A stretch of DNA of 64,000 nt from G963665185 sp049723905 (GCF_049723905.1 NZ_JBJKFD010000001.1:3596001-3660000), one strand, 5' to 3'; numbered from the stretch's first letter, positions 17,005-26,309 are shown. Numbers and translations are program-made. Notes: generated from the sequence alone by a model not told the origin.

Positions 17005-17561
17005 TGGCCGAATACAAACTCACCACGCCGCTTACCGATGCGGATATCGAACAGCTGCACGCCGGTGATGTGGTCAAGCTGACCGGGAACATCTTCACTT
17101 CCCGCGATGCCGGGCACAAGCGCATCTTCGACCTGCTGGACGAAGGCAAGGACCTGCCGTTCGACCTGAAAGGCGCGCTCATCTACTACGTGGGCCCCAG
17201 CCCGGCGCCTCCAGGGCGTCCCATCGGGGCTGCCGGTCCCACCACCAGCTACCGCATGGACACCTACGCACCGCGCCTGCATTCCCTGGGCCTTAAAGGC
17301 ACCATCGGCAAGGGCAAGCGCGACGCGGGCGTCAAACAGGCGCTCAAGGACCACAAGGCCGCCTACTTCGGCGCCACGGGCGGTGCGGGCGCGCTGCTTT
17401 CCCAGTGCATCAAGGAAGCCGAGGTCATCGCCTTTGACGAACTGGGCCCTGAAGCCCTGCGCAAACTGACAGTGGAAGACTTCCCCCTGCTGGTCATCAA
17501 CGACTGCCACGGCGAGGAACTCTACGCCGTGCCGGATCGCAAAGCAGCGGGAATAGAATAA
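17004..17561 (+). CDS. fumB: Fumarate hydratase, beta subunit
   Basis: A 185-residue subunit equivalent to the C-terminal domain of FumA or to TtdB. It carries the diagnostic block VYYVGP-like LIYYVGPSPAPPGRPIGAAG, then PTTSYRMD and GKGKRDAGV, residues that form the substrate pocket, and the tail FGATGGAGALLS. The start overlaps the alpha-subunit stop (TAATG), giving the equimolar expression expected of a two-chain enzyme. The symbol here means the beta chain of one enzyme, not the second E. coli fumarase. Confidence 0.9.
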   Translation: MAEYKLTTPLTDADIEQLHAGDVVKLTGNIFTSRDAGHKRIFDLLDEGKDLPFDLKGALIYYVGPSPAPPGRPIGAAGPTTSYRMDTYAPRLHSLGLKGTIGKGKRDAGVKQALKDHKAAYFGATGGAGALLSQCIKEAEVIAFDELGPEALRKLTVEDFPLLVINDCHGEELYAVPDRKAAGIE

Positions 17562-17577
17562 CCAAAGCCGAATTTCT

Positions 17578-17637
17578 GCCCGCTTCCGTTCACCTGCGCA
17601 TCATGGGGGGCATGAGGGGTAAGTGACGGAAGCGGGC
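17578..17637 (+). other. Long hairpin between fumarase and malic enzyme
   Basis: GCCCGCTTCCGT and ACGGAAGCGGGC pair perfectly, extended by CAC/GTG, around a G-rich loop of about 28 bases. There is no T run, so it is a processing or attenuation candidate rather than a clear terminator. The rest of the 290-base gap shows only the ribosome site of the next gene. Confidence 0.55.
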
Positions 17638-17851
17638 CAGATACGGCTCCAGGACCTGTTCCAGGTTCTGCGCGTTTTCTGGACAGTTCAAGCACAATGC
17701 ACAGGCACCACGCCACAATCGTGCAACGCGCCGTATTCCATGGAAAACCGCAATTTTCCGAAAAAGCGATCTTTGGGCAGAGGGAGCGTGGAGACGTCAT
17801 CCGTCTGCCTCTCGTCACACTCACCACGTCGAGAACTTCAAGGAGGTTCTG

Positions 17852-19174
17852 ATGGCTCTTTTCACGAAACAAGAAGCACTTGATTATCATTCCAAGGGTC
17901 GGAAAGGGAAGATCGAGGTCATTCCGGTCAAACCCTGCGTTACCCAGAAGCATCTGTCCATGGCCTACAGTCCTGGTGTGGCCGAAGCCTGCCGCGAAAT
18001 CGCCGCCGACAAGGAAAAATCCTACGACTACACCGCCCGCGGCAATCTGGTGGGCGTTGTCTCCAACGGAACAGCCGTACTTGGCCTCGGCAATATCGGT
18101 GCCTATGCAGGCAAACCCGTCATGGAAGGCAAGGGCGTGCTGTTCAAGGTTTTTGCCGACGTGGACGTCTACGACATCAACCTGAACGTCTCCGATCCCG
18201 ACAAGATCATCGAGATCGTCAAGGCGCTGGAACCCACCTTCGGCGGTATCAACCTCGAAGACATCAAGGCTCCGGAATGCTTTTACATTGAAGAAAAGCT
18301 CAAGGAAATCATGGACATTCCCGTGTTCCATGACGATCAGCACGGCACCGCCATCGTAACCGCCGCTGGCATGATGAACGCCTTGGAAATCTCCGGCAAA
18401 AAGGCCGAGGACCTGCGCGTGGTCGTCTCCGGCGCGGGCGCGGCAGCCATTGCCTGCACCAACCTGTACCGCAACATGGGTGTCGATCCTGAAAACATCG
18501 CCATGTTCGACTCGCGCGGCCACATCAACAAGGGCCGTACCGACCTGAACGAATTCAAGGCCATGTATGCCACGGAAACGAAGTTCGACTCCCTGGCCGA
18601 TGCCATGAAGGGTGCGGACTGCTTCCTGGGCCTGTCGGCCGCCGGCGTGGTCACCAAAGACATGGTCAAGTCCATGAGCGACAACTGCCCCATCATTTTC
18701 GCCTGCGCCAACCCCGACCCGGAAATTCCCTACGTGGATGCCAAGGAAGCCCGCCCCGATTGCATCATGGGCACGGGCCGTTCCGACTTCCCCAACCAGG
18801 TCAACAACGTGCTCGGCTTCCCCTTCATCTTCCGGGGTGCCCTGGACGTGGGTGCTACGGCCATCAACGAAGAAATGAAGCTGGCCGCGGCCAAGGCCCT
18901 GGCCGATTTGGCCAAGCAGCCAGCCCCGGAATACGTGTGCAAGGCGTTTGGCGTGGACAAGCTGGAATACGGCGTGGATTACGTCATTCCCAAGGCGCTG
19001 GACCTGCGCCTGAGTGAATTCGTCTCCGTGGCTGTTGCCAAGGCCGCCATGGAAACCGGTGTTGCCAAAAAGCAGCTTGATCTCGAAGCCTACCAAAAGG
19101 AACTGCGCGAACGCATTGCCGCGTCTGGCAAGCGTATCTCTGGCGTTGTGGAGTCCTACGGTTTGGATATCTAA
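17852..19174 (+). CDS. Malic enzyme, NAD(P)-dependent
   Basis: A 440-residue oxaloacetate-decarboxylating malate dehydrogenase that converts malate to pyruvate and CO2. Recognisable parts are the N-terminal KPCVTQKHLSMAYSPGVAEA, the metal and substrate site VFHDDQHGTAIV, the Rossmann glycines VVSGAGAAAIAC and the conserved ANPDPEI with GRSDFPNQVNN. The length fits the short bacterial form without a phosphotransacetylase domain. AAGGAGG precedes the ATG. Together with the fumarase and the pyruvate oxidoreductase further on, it lets imported C4 acids be oxidised. The cofactor preference cannot be read from the sequence. Confidence 0.92.
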   Translation: MALFTKQEALDYHSKGRKGKIEVIPVKPCVTQKHLSMAYSPGVAEACREIAADKEKSYDYTARGNLVGVVSNGTAVLGLGNIGAYAGKPVMEGKGVLFKVFADVDVYDINLNVSDPDKIIEIVKALEPTFGGINLEDIKAPECFYIEEKLKEIMDIPVFHDDQHGTAIVTAAGMMNALEISGKKAEDLRVVVSGAGAAAIACTNLYRNMGVDPENIAMFDSRGHINKGRTDLNEFKAMYATETKFDSLADAMKGADCFLGLSAAGVVTKDMVKSMSDNCPIIFACANPDPEIPYVDAKEARPDCIMGTGRSDFPNQVNNVLGFPFIFRGALDVGATAINEEMKLAAAKALADLAKQPAPEYVCKAFGVDKLEYGVDYVIPKALDLRLSEFVSVAVAKAAMETGVAKKQLDLEAYQKELRERIAASGKRISGVVESYGLDI

Positions 19175-19326
19175 CCGCACCGTCCCTCGTGGATGCCGGA
19201 CATGGCCTGCGGAAGTCGTCGGAGGGTGGCTTCCGCGGGCCAAAGACTACGCCGGTAGGGGCGTCAGCAAACCCAAGGCGGCCACTGGAAGGGGGTGGCG
19301 AAAACAGAGGTTTTGCAACCCGCTTT

Positions 19327-19350
19327 GAAAAAGGTCGGCGGACCTTTTTC
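19327..19350 (+). terminator. Terminator after malic enzyme
   Basis: Perfect GAAAAAGGTC/GACCTTTTTC stem with a four-base loop, about 150 bases after the stop codon. The 275-base gap holds no other recognisable element. Confidence 0.6.
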
Positions 19351-19449
19351 AGCAAGCTGCCGGTCGATTTGCGCCCGGCATGATGGAAATCTCGGATGTG
19401 GGGTCCTTTGAATGCGGCCTAGGCCGTGCAACCAGGAAAGGAGTGAGTT

Positions 19450-20985
19450 ATGGCGCAAGAACCAGGTGCTGCTAAACGAATCGGTTTTTTTCTCGGACCT
19501 GCCATTTTTTTGCTGATGCTGCTGCTTCCTCATCCCGAGGGGATGTCTCCAGAGGCTTGGAAAGTTGGTGCCGTCACCGTGCTGATGGCAATCTGGTGGA
19601 TTACTGAAGCCATCCCCATTCCGGCCACATCCCTCCTGCCCATTGCCATGTTTCCGTTGCTCGGCGTAATGAAGTCCGCGCATGCCACGGCGCCTTACGC
19701 AAACCACCTTATTTACCTGTTCATGGGCGGTTTTTTCCTGGCCGTCACCATGGAACGCTGGAACCTGCACCGCCGCGTGGCCGTGCATACCATCAAATTG
19801 GTCGGCACCAGTCCGGCCCGGATGATTCTCGGGTTCATGCTGGCTACGGCCTTCCTGTCCATGTGGGTGTCCAACACCGCCACCACCATGATGATGGTGC
19901 CCATCGGCCTGGCCGTTATCCAGCAGGCCCTGAACCTTACCTCGGATCAGATTCGCGAAGGTGCGTCCCACAGCAAGGCGACAGAGTTCAACTTCGGCAA
20001 GGGGCTGATGCTCGGCATCGCTTACGCAGCCTCCATAGGCGGCGTGGCAACCATCATCGGTACCCCCCCCAACACCATCATGGTCGGCATGGTCGACAAA
20101 ATGTACGGCGTGCAGATCGGTTTCGACCAGTGGATGATGTTCGGCGTGCCTCTGTCCGCTGTCATGCTCGGAGCTACCTGGCTTATTCTGGTGAAATTCC
20201 TCTTCCCCATGAAAGGCCTGGAACTGGGCGGCGGCGCTGCCATCATCGACGAGGAAATCCGCAAGCTCGGCCCCATGAGCAAGGAAGAAAAGTACATCGT
20301 CTGTGTTGGCCTGTTCGTGGCTGCTTTCTGGATGTCCCGCGGCTTTCTGAACAAAGCCGACTTCATCAAGGATATTTTCCCCAACTTTAAGTACGTGGCC
20401 GACGCCACCATCGGTATTCTCGGCTCCCTGATCCTGTTTGCCATTCCCATCGACTTCAAGAAGGGCAAGTTCCTCCTGGATTGGAAGACGGCCGTGAAAA
20501 TTCCCTGGGACGTCATCCTGCTCTTCGGCGGCGGCCTTGCCATTGCCAACGGTTTTGCCAAGACCGGCCTGGCTGCCTACATCGCCAGCCAGCTGTCCCT
20601 GCTGGAAGGTTCCAGCATCGTGGTCTTTGTCGGCGTGGTCGTGTGCATGACCATCTTCCTGACGGAAATCACCTCCAACACCGCCACCGCCACACTGCTG
20701 GTGCCCATCATGGGTGCAGCCGCCATAGCCATGGGCGTGCATCCCTACGCCACCATCATCGGCGCCTGCGTGGCCGCTTCCTTCGCCTTTATGTTGCCTG
20801 TGGCAACGCCGCCCAACGCTGTCGTGTTCGGATCGGGCTGCGTGACCATAGGGCAGATGGCCAAGGCGGGCATATGGCTCAACATTATTGGGACCATTCT
20901 CATCACCGCCTTTGTCGTCTACATCATGCCCGTACTGTGGGGCGTGGATCTTACGCACCTGCCTGCATGGGCGATTCCCAAATAA
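19450..20985 (+). CDS. DASS-family C4-dicarboxylate/sodium symporter
   Basis: A 511-residue protein with 11-12 membrane helices of the divalent anion:Na+ symporter (SLC13) family. Two copies of the sodium and substrate motif are plain: SNTATTMMM in the first half and SNTATATLL in the second, plus the helix-hairpin segments ITEAIPIPAT and LPVATPPNAVV. Members move succinate, fumarate, malate or citrate with sodium, which fits a marine or brackish organism. AAAGGAG precedes the ATG by 6 bases. It closes the C4-dicarboxylate block and is probably the uptake route for the substrates sensed by DctB. Confidence 0.9.
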   Translation: MAQEPGAAKRIGFFLGPAIFLLMLLLPHPEGMSPEAWKVGAVTVLMAIWWITEAIPIPATSLLPIAMFPLLGVMKSAHATAPYANHLIYLFMGGFFLAVTMERWNLHRRVAVHTIKLVGTSPARMILGFMLATAFLSMWVSNTATTMMMVPIGLAVIQQALNLTSDQIREGASHSKATEFNFGKGLMLGIAYAASIGGVATIIGTPPNTIMVGMVDKMYGVQIGFDQWMMFGVPLSAVMLGATWLILVKFLFPMKGLELGGGAAIIDEEIRKLGPMSKEEKYIVCVGLFVAAFWMSRGFLNKADFIKDIFPNFKYVADATIGILGSLILFAIPIDFKKGKFLLDWKTAVKIPWDVILLFGGGLAIANGFAKTGLAAYIASQLSLLEGSSIVVFVGVVVCMTIFLTEITSNTATATLLVPIMGAAAIAMGVHPYATIIGACVAASFAFMLPVATPPNAVVFGSGCVTIGQMAKAGIWLNIIGTILITAFVVYIMPVLWGVDLTHLPAWAIPK

Positions 20986-20994
20986 ACCGGTACT

Positions 20995-21066
20995 TCGTCC
21001 GATCCTCATAGCTTAGGGATCGGACGAATTCTCCGGACGGGCGGTCATCGCCGCCCGCCCGGAGAA
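20995..21066 (+). terminator. Two hairpins after the symporter gene
   Basis: First hairpin TTCGTCCGATCC/GGATCGGACGAA (20995-21028), second CTCCGG and CGGGCGG pairing with CCGCCCG and CCGGAG (21030-21066). They are strong stems without a T run, placed just after the stop. Confidence 0.6.
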
Positions 21067-21246
21067 AAATGTGGAGAGCCGATTCCGCTTCCCGGCCGGA
21101 TGTTCGAGGCAAAGATGCGACGTGGTTGAACCATCGGGAAATCTACGGGGCATAAGGGTTGCGCGGAATTTTGACCATCTGACTGATATTTTCTGCCTTC
21201 ATCCCCTGTTTTTTTTCGGCAAACTAAAATATGAGTACCTTGGGTT

Positions 21247-21311
21247 GTTCCGCATGGGTCGATACGGCAACTAATTGCCGTATAAGGAAGTGTATGCGGA
21301 ACAGCTTTTTT
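21247..21311 (+). promoter_or_regulatory. Nested hairpin leader upstream of PFOR
   Basis: Outer arms GTTCCGCAT (21247-21255) and ATGCGGAAC (21294-21302), inner arms ATACGGCAA (21262-21270) and TTGCCGTAT (21275-21283), then TTTTTT at 21306-21311. This has the form of a terminator about 57 bases before the coding start, so it may act as an attenuator. Confidence 0.5.
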
Positions 21312-21367
21312 AGGGCTTCGGTTTCCACGATTTTCGACAACGCATCGAGATGCAAGGAGGACACGAT

Positions 21368-24300
21368 ATGTCCAAAATGAAAACCATGGACGGCAACACC
21401 GCCACCACGCACGTGGCTTACGCCATGAGCGAGTGCGCCGCCATTTATCCGATCACCCCCTCGTCCACCATGGGCGAAATTGCCGATGAATGGGCCGCGC
21501 AGGACCGCAGGAACATCTTCGGCCAAAAGGTCAACGTTCGTCAGCTGCAGTCCGAAGCGGGCGCGGCAGGTGCTGCGCACGGCTGTCTGGCCGGTGGCGC
21601 GCTGACCACCACCTTTACGGCCTCGCAGGGCCTGCTGCTGATGATCCCCAACATGTACAAGATCTCCGGCGAGCTGCTGCCCGGCGTGTTCCACGTTTCG
21701 GCCCGCGCCATTGCCGCGCACGCCCTGTCCATCTTCGGCGACCATCAGGACATCATGGCCTGCCGCCAGACCGGCTTTTCCATCCTGTCGTCGGCTTCGG
21801 TGCAGGAATGTATGGACCTCGCTCTGGTCGCGCACCTTTCGGCCATTGAATCGAGCGTGCCGTTCCTGCACAGCTTCGACGGTTTCCGCACCTCGCACGA
21901 AATCCAGAAGATCGAAGTGATCGACTACGAGGACATGGCCAAACTGGTGAACATGGAAAAGGTGGATGCCTTCCGCGCCCGTTCCATGAACCCGGAGCAT
22001 CCGCAGATTCGCGGTACGGCCCAGAACCCGGACATCTACTTCCAGGGACGCGAGGCCGCCAATTCCCACTACGACAAGGTCATCGACATCGTGGCCGCGG
22101 AGATGGCCAAGGTTTCCAAGCTTACGGGCCGTTCCTACAAGCCGTTCGACTACGTGGGCGCACCCGATGCGGATCGTGTGGTCGTGGCCATGGGCTCGTC
22201 CTGCGAAGCCGTGGAAGAGGTGGTCAACCACCTGCTTGCCAAGGGCGAAAAGGTCGGCCTGATCAAGGTCCGCCTGTTCCGTCCCTTCTCCATTGCCCAT
22301 CTCATGGACGTGCTGCCGGCTTCCGTCACCAAACTCAGCGTGCTGGACCGCACCAAGGAACCCGGTTCCCTGGGCGACCCGCTGTACCAGGACATCTGCA
22401 CCGCCTTCATGCAAAAGGGCAATGCACCCGACATCATCCCCGGCCGTTACGGTCTGGGCTCCAAGGAATTCAATCCGGCCATGATCAAGGCCGTGTACGA
22501 CAATATGGCCGAAGGCCAGCCCAAGCATCACTTTGTGGTGGGCATTGAGGACGACGTTACCAACACCTCGCTGCCCCTGCCCGAAATTGCCGACACCACG
22601 CCCGAAGGCACGGTGCAGTGCAAGTTCTGGGGGCTGGGCTCCGACGGCACGGTGGGCGCCAACAAGCAGGCCATCAAGATCATCGGCGACAACACCGAAC
22701 TGTACGCCCAGGGATACTTTGCCTACGACTCCAAAAAGTCCGGCGGCATCACCGTCTCCCACCTGCGTTTCGGCGAAAAGCCCATCCAGTCCACCTATCT
22801 GGTTTCGGCTGCCGATTACATTGCCTGCCACAAGTCCAGCTACGTCAATCAGTACGACGTGCTCGACGGCATCAAGGACGGCGGAACCTTCGTACTCAAC
22901 TCCTCCTGGAACAGCGTGGAGGACATGGAGCGCGAACTGCCCGCAGCCATGAAGCGCACCATCGCCGCCAAAAAGCTCAAGCTGTACAACATCGACGCGG
23001 TCAAGATCGCGGGCGAGGTTGGCCTGGGCAACCGCATCAACATGGTCATGCAGACCGCCTTCTTCAAGCTGGCCGACGTCATCCCCTTTGAGCAGGCCGT
23101 TGATCTGCTCAAAAAGGGCATCCACGCCGCCTATGGCAAGAAGGGCGACAAGATCGTGAACATGAACGTGGCCGCCGTGGACAAGGCCGCGGACGCTCTG
23201 GTGGAAATCCAGGTGCCCGCCGCCTGGGCAGACGCCAAGGACGCTCCGGCCAAGGCCGTGGACGAACCCGCCTTCATCAAGGATGTGGTCCGGCCCATCC
23301 TGGCCCAGAAGGGCGACGACCTGCCCGTTTCGGCCTTTACCGCCGACGGCATCTTCCCGGTTGCCACCTCCAAATACGAAAAACGCGGCGTGGCCATCAT
23401 GGTGCCCGAATGGATTGCGGACAACTGCATCCAGTGCAACCAATGCGCCTTTGTCTGCCCGCACAGCGCCCTGCGCCCTGTGCTGCTGACCGCCGATGAA
23501 ATGGCCAAGGCTCCCGAAGGCTTTGCCGCACCGGAAGCCAAGGGCAAGCAGCTCAAGGGCATGCATTACCGCATGCAGGTCAACACCATGGACTGCCTGG
23601 GCTGCGGCAACTGCGCCGACATCTGCCCGGCCAAGGAAAAGGCGCTGGTTATGAAACCGTTGCCCACCCAGACCGATGTCCAGGTGCCCAACTTCAACTA
23701 TACCGAGACCATCCCCTACCGCGACGACCTTATGCCGCGCACCACGGTCAAGGGCAGCCAGTTCCAGCAGTCCCTCATGGAATTCTCCGGGGCCTGCGCA
23801 GGTTGCGGAGAAACCCCGTACGTCAAGGTGCTTACCCAGCTCTTTGGCGAACGCATGGTTATTGCCAACGCCACGGGCTGCTCCTCCATCTGGGGCGCGT
23901 CCGCACCCACCGCGCCGTACTGCGTCAACAAGGACGGGCACGGTCCGGCATGGGGCAACTCCCTGTTTGAAGACGCGGCCGAGTTCGGTTTCGGCATGGA
24001 AATGGCCGTGAACAACCGGCGCGAATTGCTGGTTCAGAAAATTCAGGAAGCCTTGGACAGCGGCGTGGACGGCGACGTTGCCATTGCCCTGGAAGACTGG
24101 CTCCAGCACAAGGATTCTGCGGCTGCCTCGCGCGAGATCGGCGATAAGCTCAAGGGCCTGCTTGCGGGCAAGGACGGTGTTTTGGCTGAAATCGCCAAGG
24201 ATGCCGACCTGTTCACCAAGAAATCCATGTGGGTCTTTGGCGGCGACGGCTGGGCCTACGATATCGGCTACGGCGGCGTGGACCACGTCCTGGCCTCGGG

Positions 24301-24985
24301 CGAGGACATCAACATCCTGGTGCTGGATACCGAAGTTTACTCCAACACGGGCGGACAGTCCTCCAAGGCGACCCCGCTCGGCTCCATTGCCAAGTTCGCA
24401 GCCGCAGGCAAGCGTACCGGCAAAAAGGACCTGGGCCGCATGGCCATGACCTACGGCTACGTGTACGTGGCCTCGGTCGCCATGGGCGCGGACAAGCAAC
24501 AGACCCTCAAGGCCTTCCAGGAAGCCGAAGCCTATCCCGGTCCCTCGCTCGTCATCTGCTACGCACCCTGCATCAACCAGGGCATCCGCAAGGGCATGGG
24601 TAAGACCCAGGAAGAACAGAAGCTGGCCGTGGCCTCGGGCTACTGGCCTCTGTACCGCTTCAACCCGTCCCTGGCAGACGAGGGCAAGAACCCCCTCAGC
24701 CTGGACTCCAAGGCGCCCGACGGCTCCATGCAGGAATTCCTGGGCGGCGAAAACCGCTACGCCCTGCTGGAACGCCTGCACCCCGCAGACTCCAAGCGCC
24801 TGCGCGAGCAAATAGAAAAAGACTACAACGAACGCTACGAAGCCCTGAAGTTCATGACCGAAGCCAACTACTTCAGCTCCGAGGCCACTGCCAACGGCCC
24901 TGAAGCATGCACGGTCTCTGAAACTCCGGAACACGCCCGCCCCGATGGCGGCGAACCCTGCGACGACGGTCGCAGCGGGGAATAA
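21368..24985 (+). CDS. por: Pyruvate:ferredoxin oxidoreductase, single chain
   Basis: A 1205-residue homodimer-type enzyme that converts pyruvate and CoA to acetyl-CoA, CO2 and reduced ferredoxin. It starts with the catalytic domain (YPITPSSTMGE, residues about 23-33), has two ferredoxin-like motifs, CIQCNQCAFVCP (about 687) and CLGCGNCADICP (about 743), and the proximal cluster cysteines near 810, 813, 838 and 1064. The thiamine diphosphate site is GGDGWAYDIGYGG with NTGGQSSK. The C-terminal tail has two cysteines 17 residues apart (1181 and 1198), matching the oxygen-protective disulfide tail of D. africanus. The ATG at 21368 has AAGGAGG upstream. Monocistronic, with a structured leader and tail. 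Confidence 0.95.
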   Translation: MSKMKTMDGNTATTHVAYAMSECAAIYPITPSSTMGEIADEWAAQDRRNIFGQKVNVRQLQSEAGAAGAAHGCLAGGALTTTFTASQGLLLMIPNMYKISGELLPGVFHVSARAIAAHALSIFGDHQDIMACRQTGFSILSSASVQECMDLALVAHLSAIESSVPFLHSFDGFRTSHEIQKIEVIDYEDMAKLVNMEKVDAFRARSMNPEHPQIRGTAQNPDIYFQGREAANSHYDKVIDIVAAEMAKVSKLTGRSYKPFDYVGAPDADRVVVAMGSSCEAVEEVVNHLLAKGEKVGLIKVRLFRPFSIAHLMDVLPASVTKLSVLDRTKEPGSLGDPLYQDICTAFMQKGNAPDIIPGRYGLGSKEFNPAMIKAVYDNMAEGQPKHHFVVGIEDDVTNTSLPLPEIADTTPEGTVQCKFWGLGSDGTVGANKQAIKIIGDNTELYAQGYFAYDSKKSGGITVSHLRFGEKPIQSTYLVSAADYIACHKSSYVNQYDVLDGIKDGGTFVLNSSWNSVEDMERELPAAMKRTIAAKKLKLYNIDAVKIAGEVGLGNRINMVMQTAFFKLADVIPFEQAVDLLKKGIHAAYGKKGDKIVNMNVAAVDKAADALVEIQVPAAWADAKDAPAKAVDEPAFIKDVVRPILAQKGDDLPVSAFTADGIFPVATSKYEKRGVAIMVPEWIADNCIQCNQCAFVCPHSALRPVLLTADEMAKAPEGFAAPEAKGKQLKGMHYRMQVNTMDCLGCGNCADICPAKEKALVMKPLPTQTDVQVPNFNYTETIPYRDDLMPRTTVKGSQFQQSLMEFSGACAGCGETPYVKVLTQLFGERMVIANATGCSSIWGASAPTAPYCVNKDGHGPAWGNSLFEDAAEFGFGMEMAVNNRRELLVQKIQEALDSGVDGDVAIALEDWLQHKDSAAASREIGDKLKGLLAGKDGVLAEIAKDADLFTKKSMWVFGGDGWAYDIGYGGVDHVLASGEDINILVLDTEVYSNTGGQSSKATPLGSIAKFAAAGKRTGKKDLGRMAMTYGYVYVASVAMGADKQQTLKAFQEAEAYPGPSLVICYAPCINQGIRKGMGKTQEEQKLAVASGYWPLYRFNPSLADEGKNPLSLDSKAPDGSMQEFLGGENRYALLERLHPADSKRLREQIEKDYNERYEALKFMTEANYFSSEATANGPEACTVSETPEHARPDGGEPCDDGRSGE

Positions 24986-25008
24986 CGAAGAATAAAGATG
25001 GGGGAGAG

Positions 25009-25053
25009 CGGGGCGCTGCCCCGCACCCTGCCGGGGGCCATGATGGCCCCCGG
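25009..25053 (+). terminator. Double GC-rich hairpin after PFOR
   Basis: GCGGGGC/GCCCCGC (25009-25025), then CCGGGGGCCA/TGGCCCCCGG (25031-25053), both perfect. There is no T run. Confidence 0.6.
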
Positions 25054-25064
25054 ACCCCCGCGGT

Positions 25065-25129
25065 GTGTTTCCACAGTAAGATCCCGGCAATGCTCTTTGA
25101 GCATTGCCGGGATCTTACTGTGGAAACAC
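25065..25129. repeat. Perfect 30-bp inverted repeat
   Basis: Arms 25065-25094 and 25100-25129 are exact reverse complements, beginning GTGTTTCCACAGTAAG and ending CTTACTGTGGAAACAC, with a five-base CTTTG loop. It marks an abrupt change from GC-rich to AT-rich DNA. Confidence 0.85.
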
Positions 25130-25268
25130 GTGCATGAATTGAATTACTAAAAGTGTAGTGTATAAAATCGTTTCCGCTAAAGGTGTTGTTGTTATATTTG
25201 CTTGTTATTGTTATAGATAATATTATAGCTGGTTGTGCATTTAGTTGAGTAAAAAGGAGAGGAAAGCG

Positions 25269-26042
25269 ATGGGAGATGTTGTTTGGCTACAAATAATCCA
25301 ATCTATTTTTTGGTTGTTGATAGTGATAGGAATTATCTGGGGATTTAGAAAGGAACTAAAAAATCTTCTTGAATCTTTAGGTCGGGTTGAAGTTGCTGGT
25401 GCTGCTTTCCAATTTGGCGATAAGAAAGACACTCTCCGCTCGTATATGCTATTGTCTGGTACTTTGGTAGATGTTTTATCCCAAACTGAAAGAATAGAAC
25501 ATCTGGCCAAGCTTTTGACTTCTGTTCAAGTGGAGTACTTGGGGCAATTTGCTTTGAAATACACAAAAGAGTTGCCGCAAAGTGAGTGGAATGAAGAACT
25601 TTTAAAGAATATAGCATTTTTATTGTTGCGGTTTGGCAGGTATCCGCAGGCAGTTCATATATGCGATATCCTTTTAAAGGAAAGACCTGATAATTTAGAA
25701 TTGCTGAATATAAGAGGATTAGCACTCATGACTTCAAGGTCAGATGGGCCTATTCTACAAGCAAGAGAATTGTTTAAAAAGCTTGTTTCTAGGTATCCAG
25801 AGTTACCATATATCAGGTTTAATTATTCTCTTGCATTGTCATTGGCTGGAGATATAGACATGTCTTTGCGAGAAATGGAACGTGTAATTAATGATGGGTA
25901 TTGGAAAGAGAAAGGAGATTTACTTTCTGACCCTTTATTTCTTCCTGTAAAAGAAAAGAAGCCTGATGAAGTAATAGAGTTAAGTGGTTATATCAATAAA
26001 CTAAAGGAGAAGTACTTTTCTGAAATGAGTGGGTCCGTATAA
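25269..26042 (+). CDS. Orphan membrane-anchored TPR-like protein
   Basis: A 257-residue protein of unknown function encoded in DNA clearly richer in A+T than its neighbours. One N-terminal membrane helix (VVWLQIIQSIFWLLIVIGIIW) is followed by a charged linker (RKELKNLLESLGRVEVAGAA) and a helical region whose repeats, with RYPQAVHICDILLKERPDNL and ELPYIRFNYSLALSLAGDID, look like tetratricopeptide units. The linker is reminiscent of membrane-bound partners of toxins or signalling proteins, but this is only an impression. The ATG at 25269 with AAGGAGAGG before it is preferred over a TTG 24 bases upstream. No neighbour belongs to it; horizontal acquisition is likely. Confidence 0.7.
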   Translation: MGDVVWLQIIQSIFWLLIVIGIIWGFRKELKNLLESLGRVEVAGAAFQFGDKKDTLRSYMLLSGTLVDVLSQTERIEHLAKLLTSVQVEYLGQFALKYTKELPQSEWNEELLKNIAFLLLRFGRYPQAVHICDILLKERPDNLELLNIRGLALMTSRSDGPILQARELFKKLVSRYPELPYIRFNYSLALSLAGDIDMSLREMERVINDGYWKEKGDLLSDPLFLPVKEKKPDEVIELSGYINKLKEKYFSEMSGSV

Positions 26043-26137
26043 TTATTTTTGACTTTCTACAATTATTTGTAATGAATTTTGTATTTGTTAAGTTAGTGCA
26101 GTTTGTCTTTTTGAATATTACATATTAATCCTCCTCC

Positions 26138-26240
26138 CATTCGCCACGTCCAGCAGGGCGTGGCGCACCTGCTGCTCACAAGTTGCAATGCAGCCTGCAA
26201 GCCTATGGCGCAAGGGCGTTACCTCACCTGCCTTGGTTCG
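26138..26240. repeat. Accessory repeat R1, copy 1
   Basis: About 100 bp: TCGCCACGT and GCGTGGCG flank a short spacer, followed by ACAAGTTGCAATGCAGC and TGGCGCAAGG. A diverged copy is at 29358-29466. Confidence 0.55.
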
Positions 26241-26309
26241 AAAAGGCGGCAAAGACTTCTTTTGAGATACCTGCGGCCCCTTCGTGCCGGAGGGGGAGGG
26301 GAAGGTGCC

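Noticed and set aside
17522..21009. Two long antisense frames opposite malic enzyme and the symporter
   Set aside because: Same effect of GC-rich coding on the other strand; the translations are His/Gly-rich with no recognisable fold or ribosome site.
21224..25090. Uninterrupted antisense open frame of 1288 codons opposite the PFOR gene
   Set aside because: It mirrors the codon pattern of a GC-rich gene with a strong third-position bias. Its translation is rich in Gly, His and Val without domains, and por on the other strand is beyond doubt.
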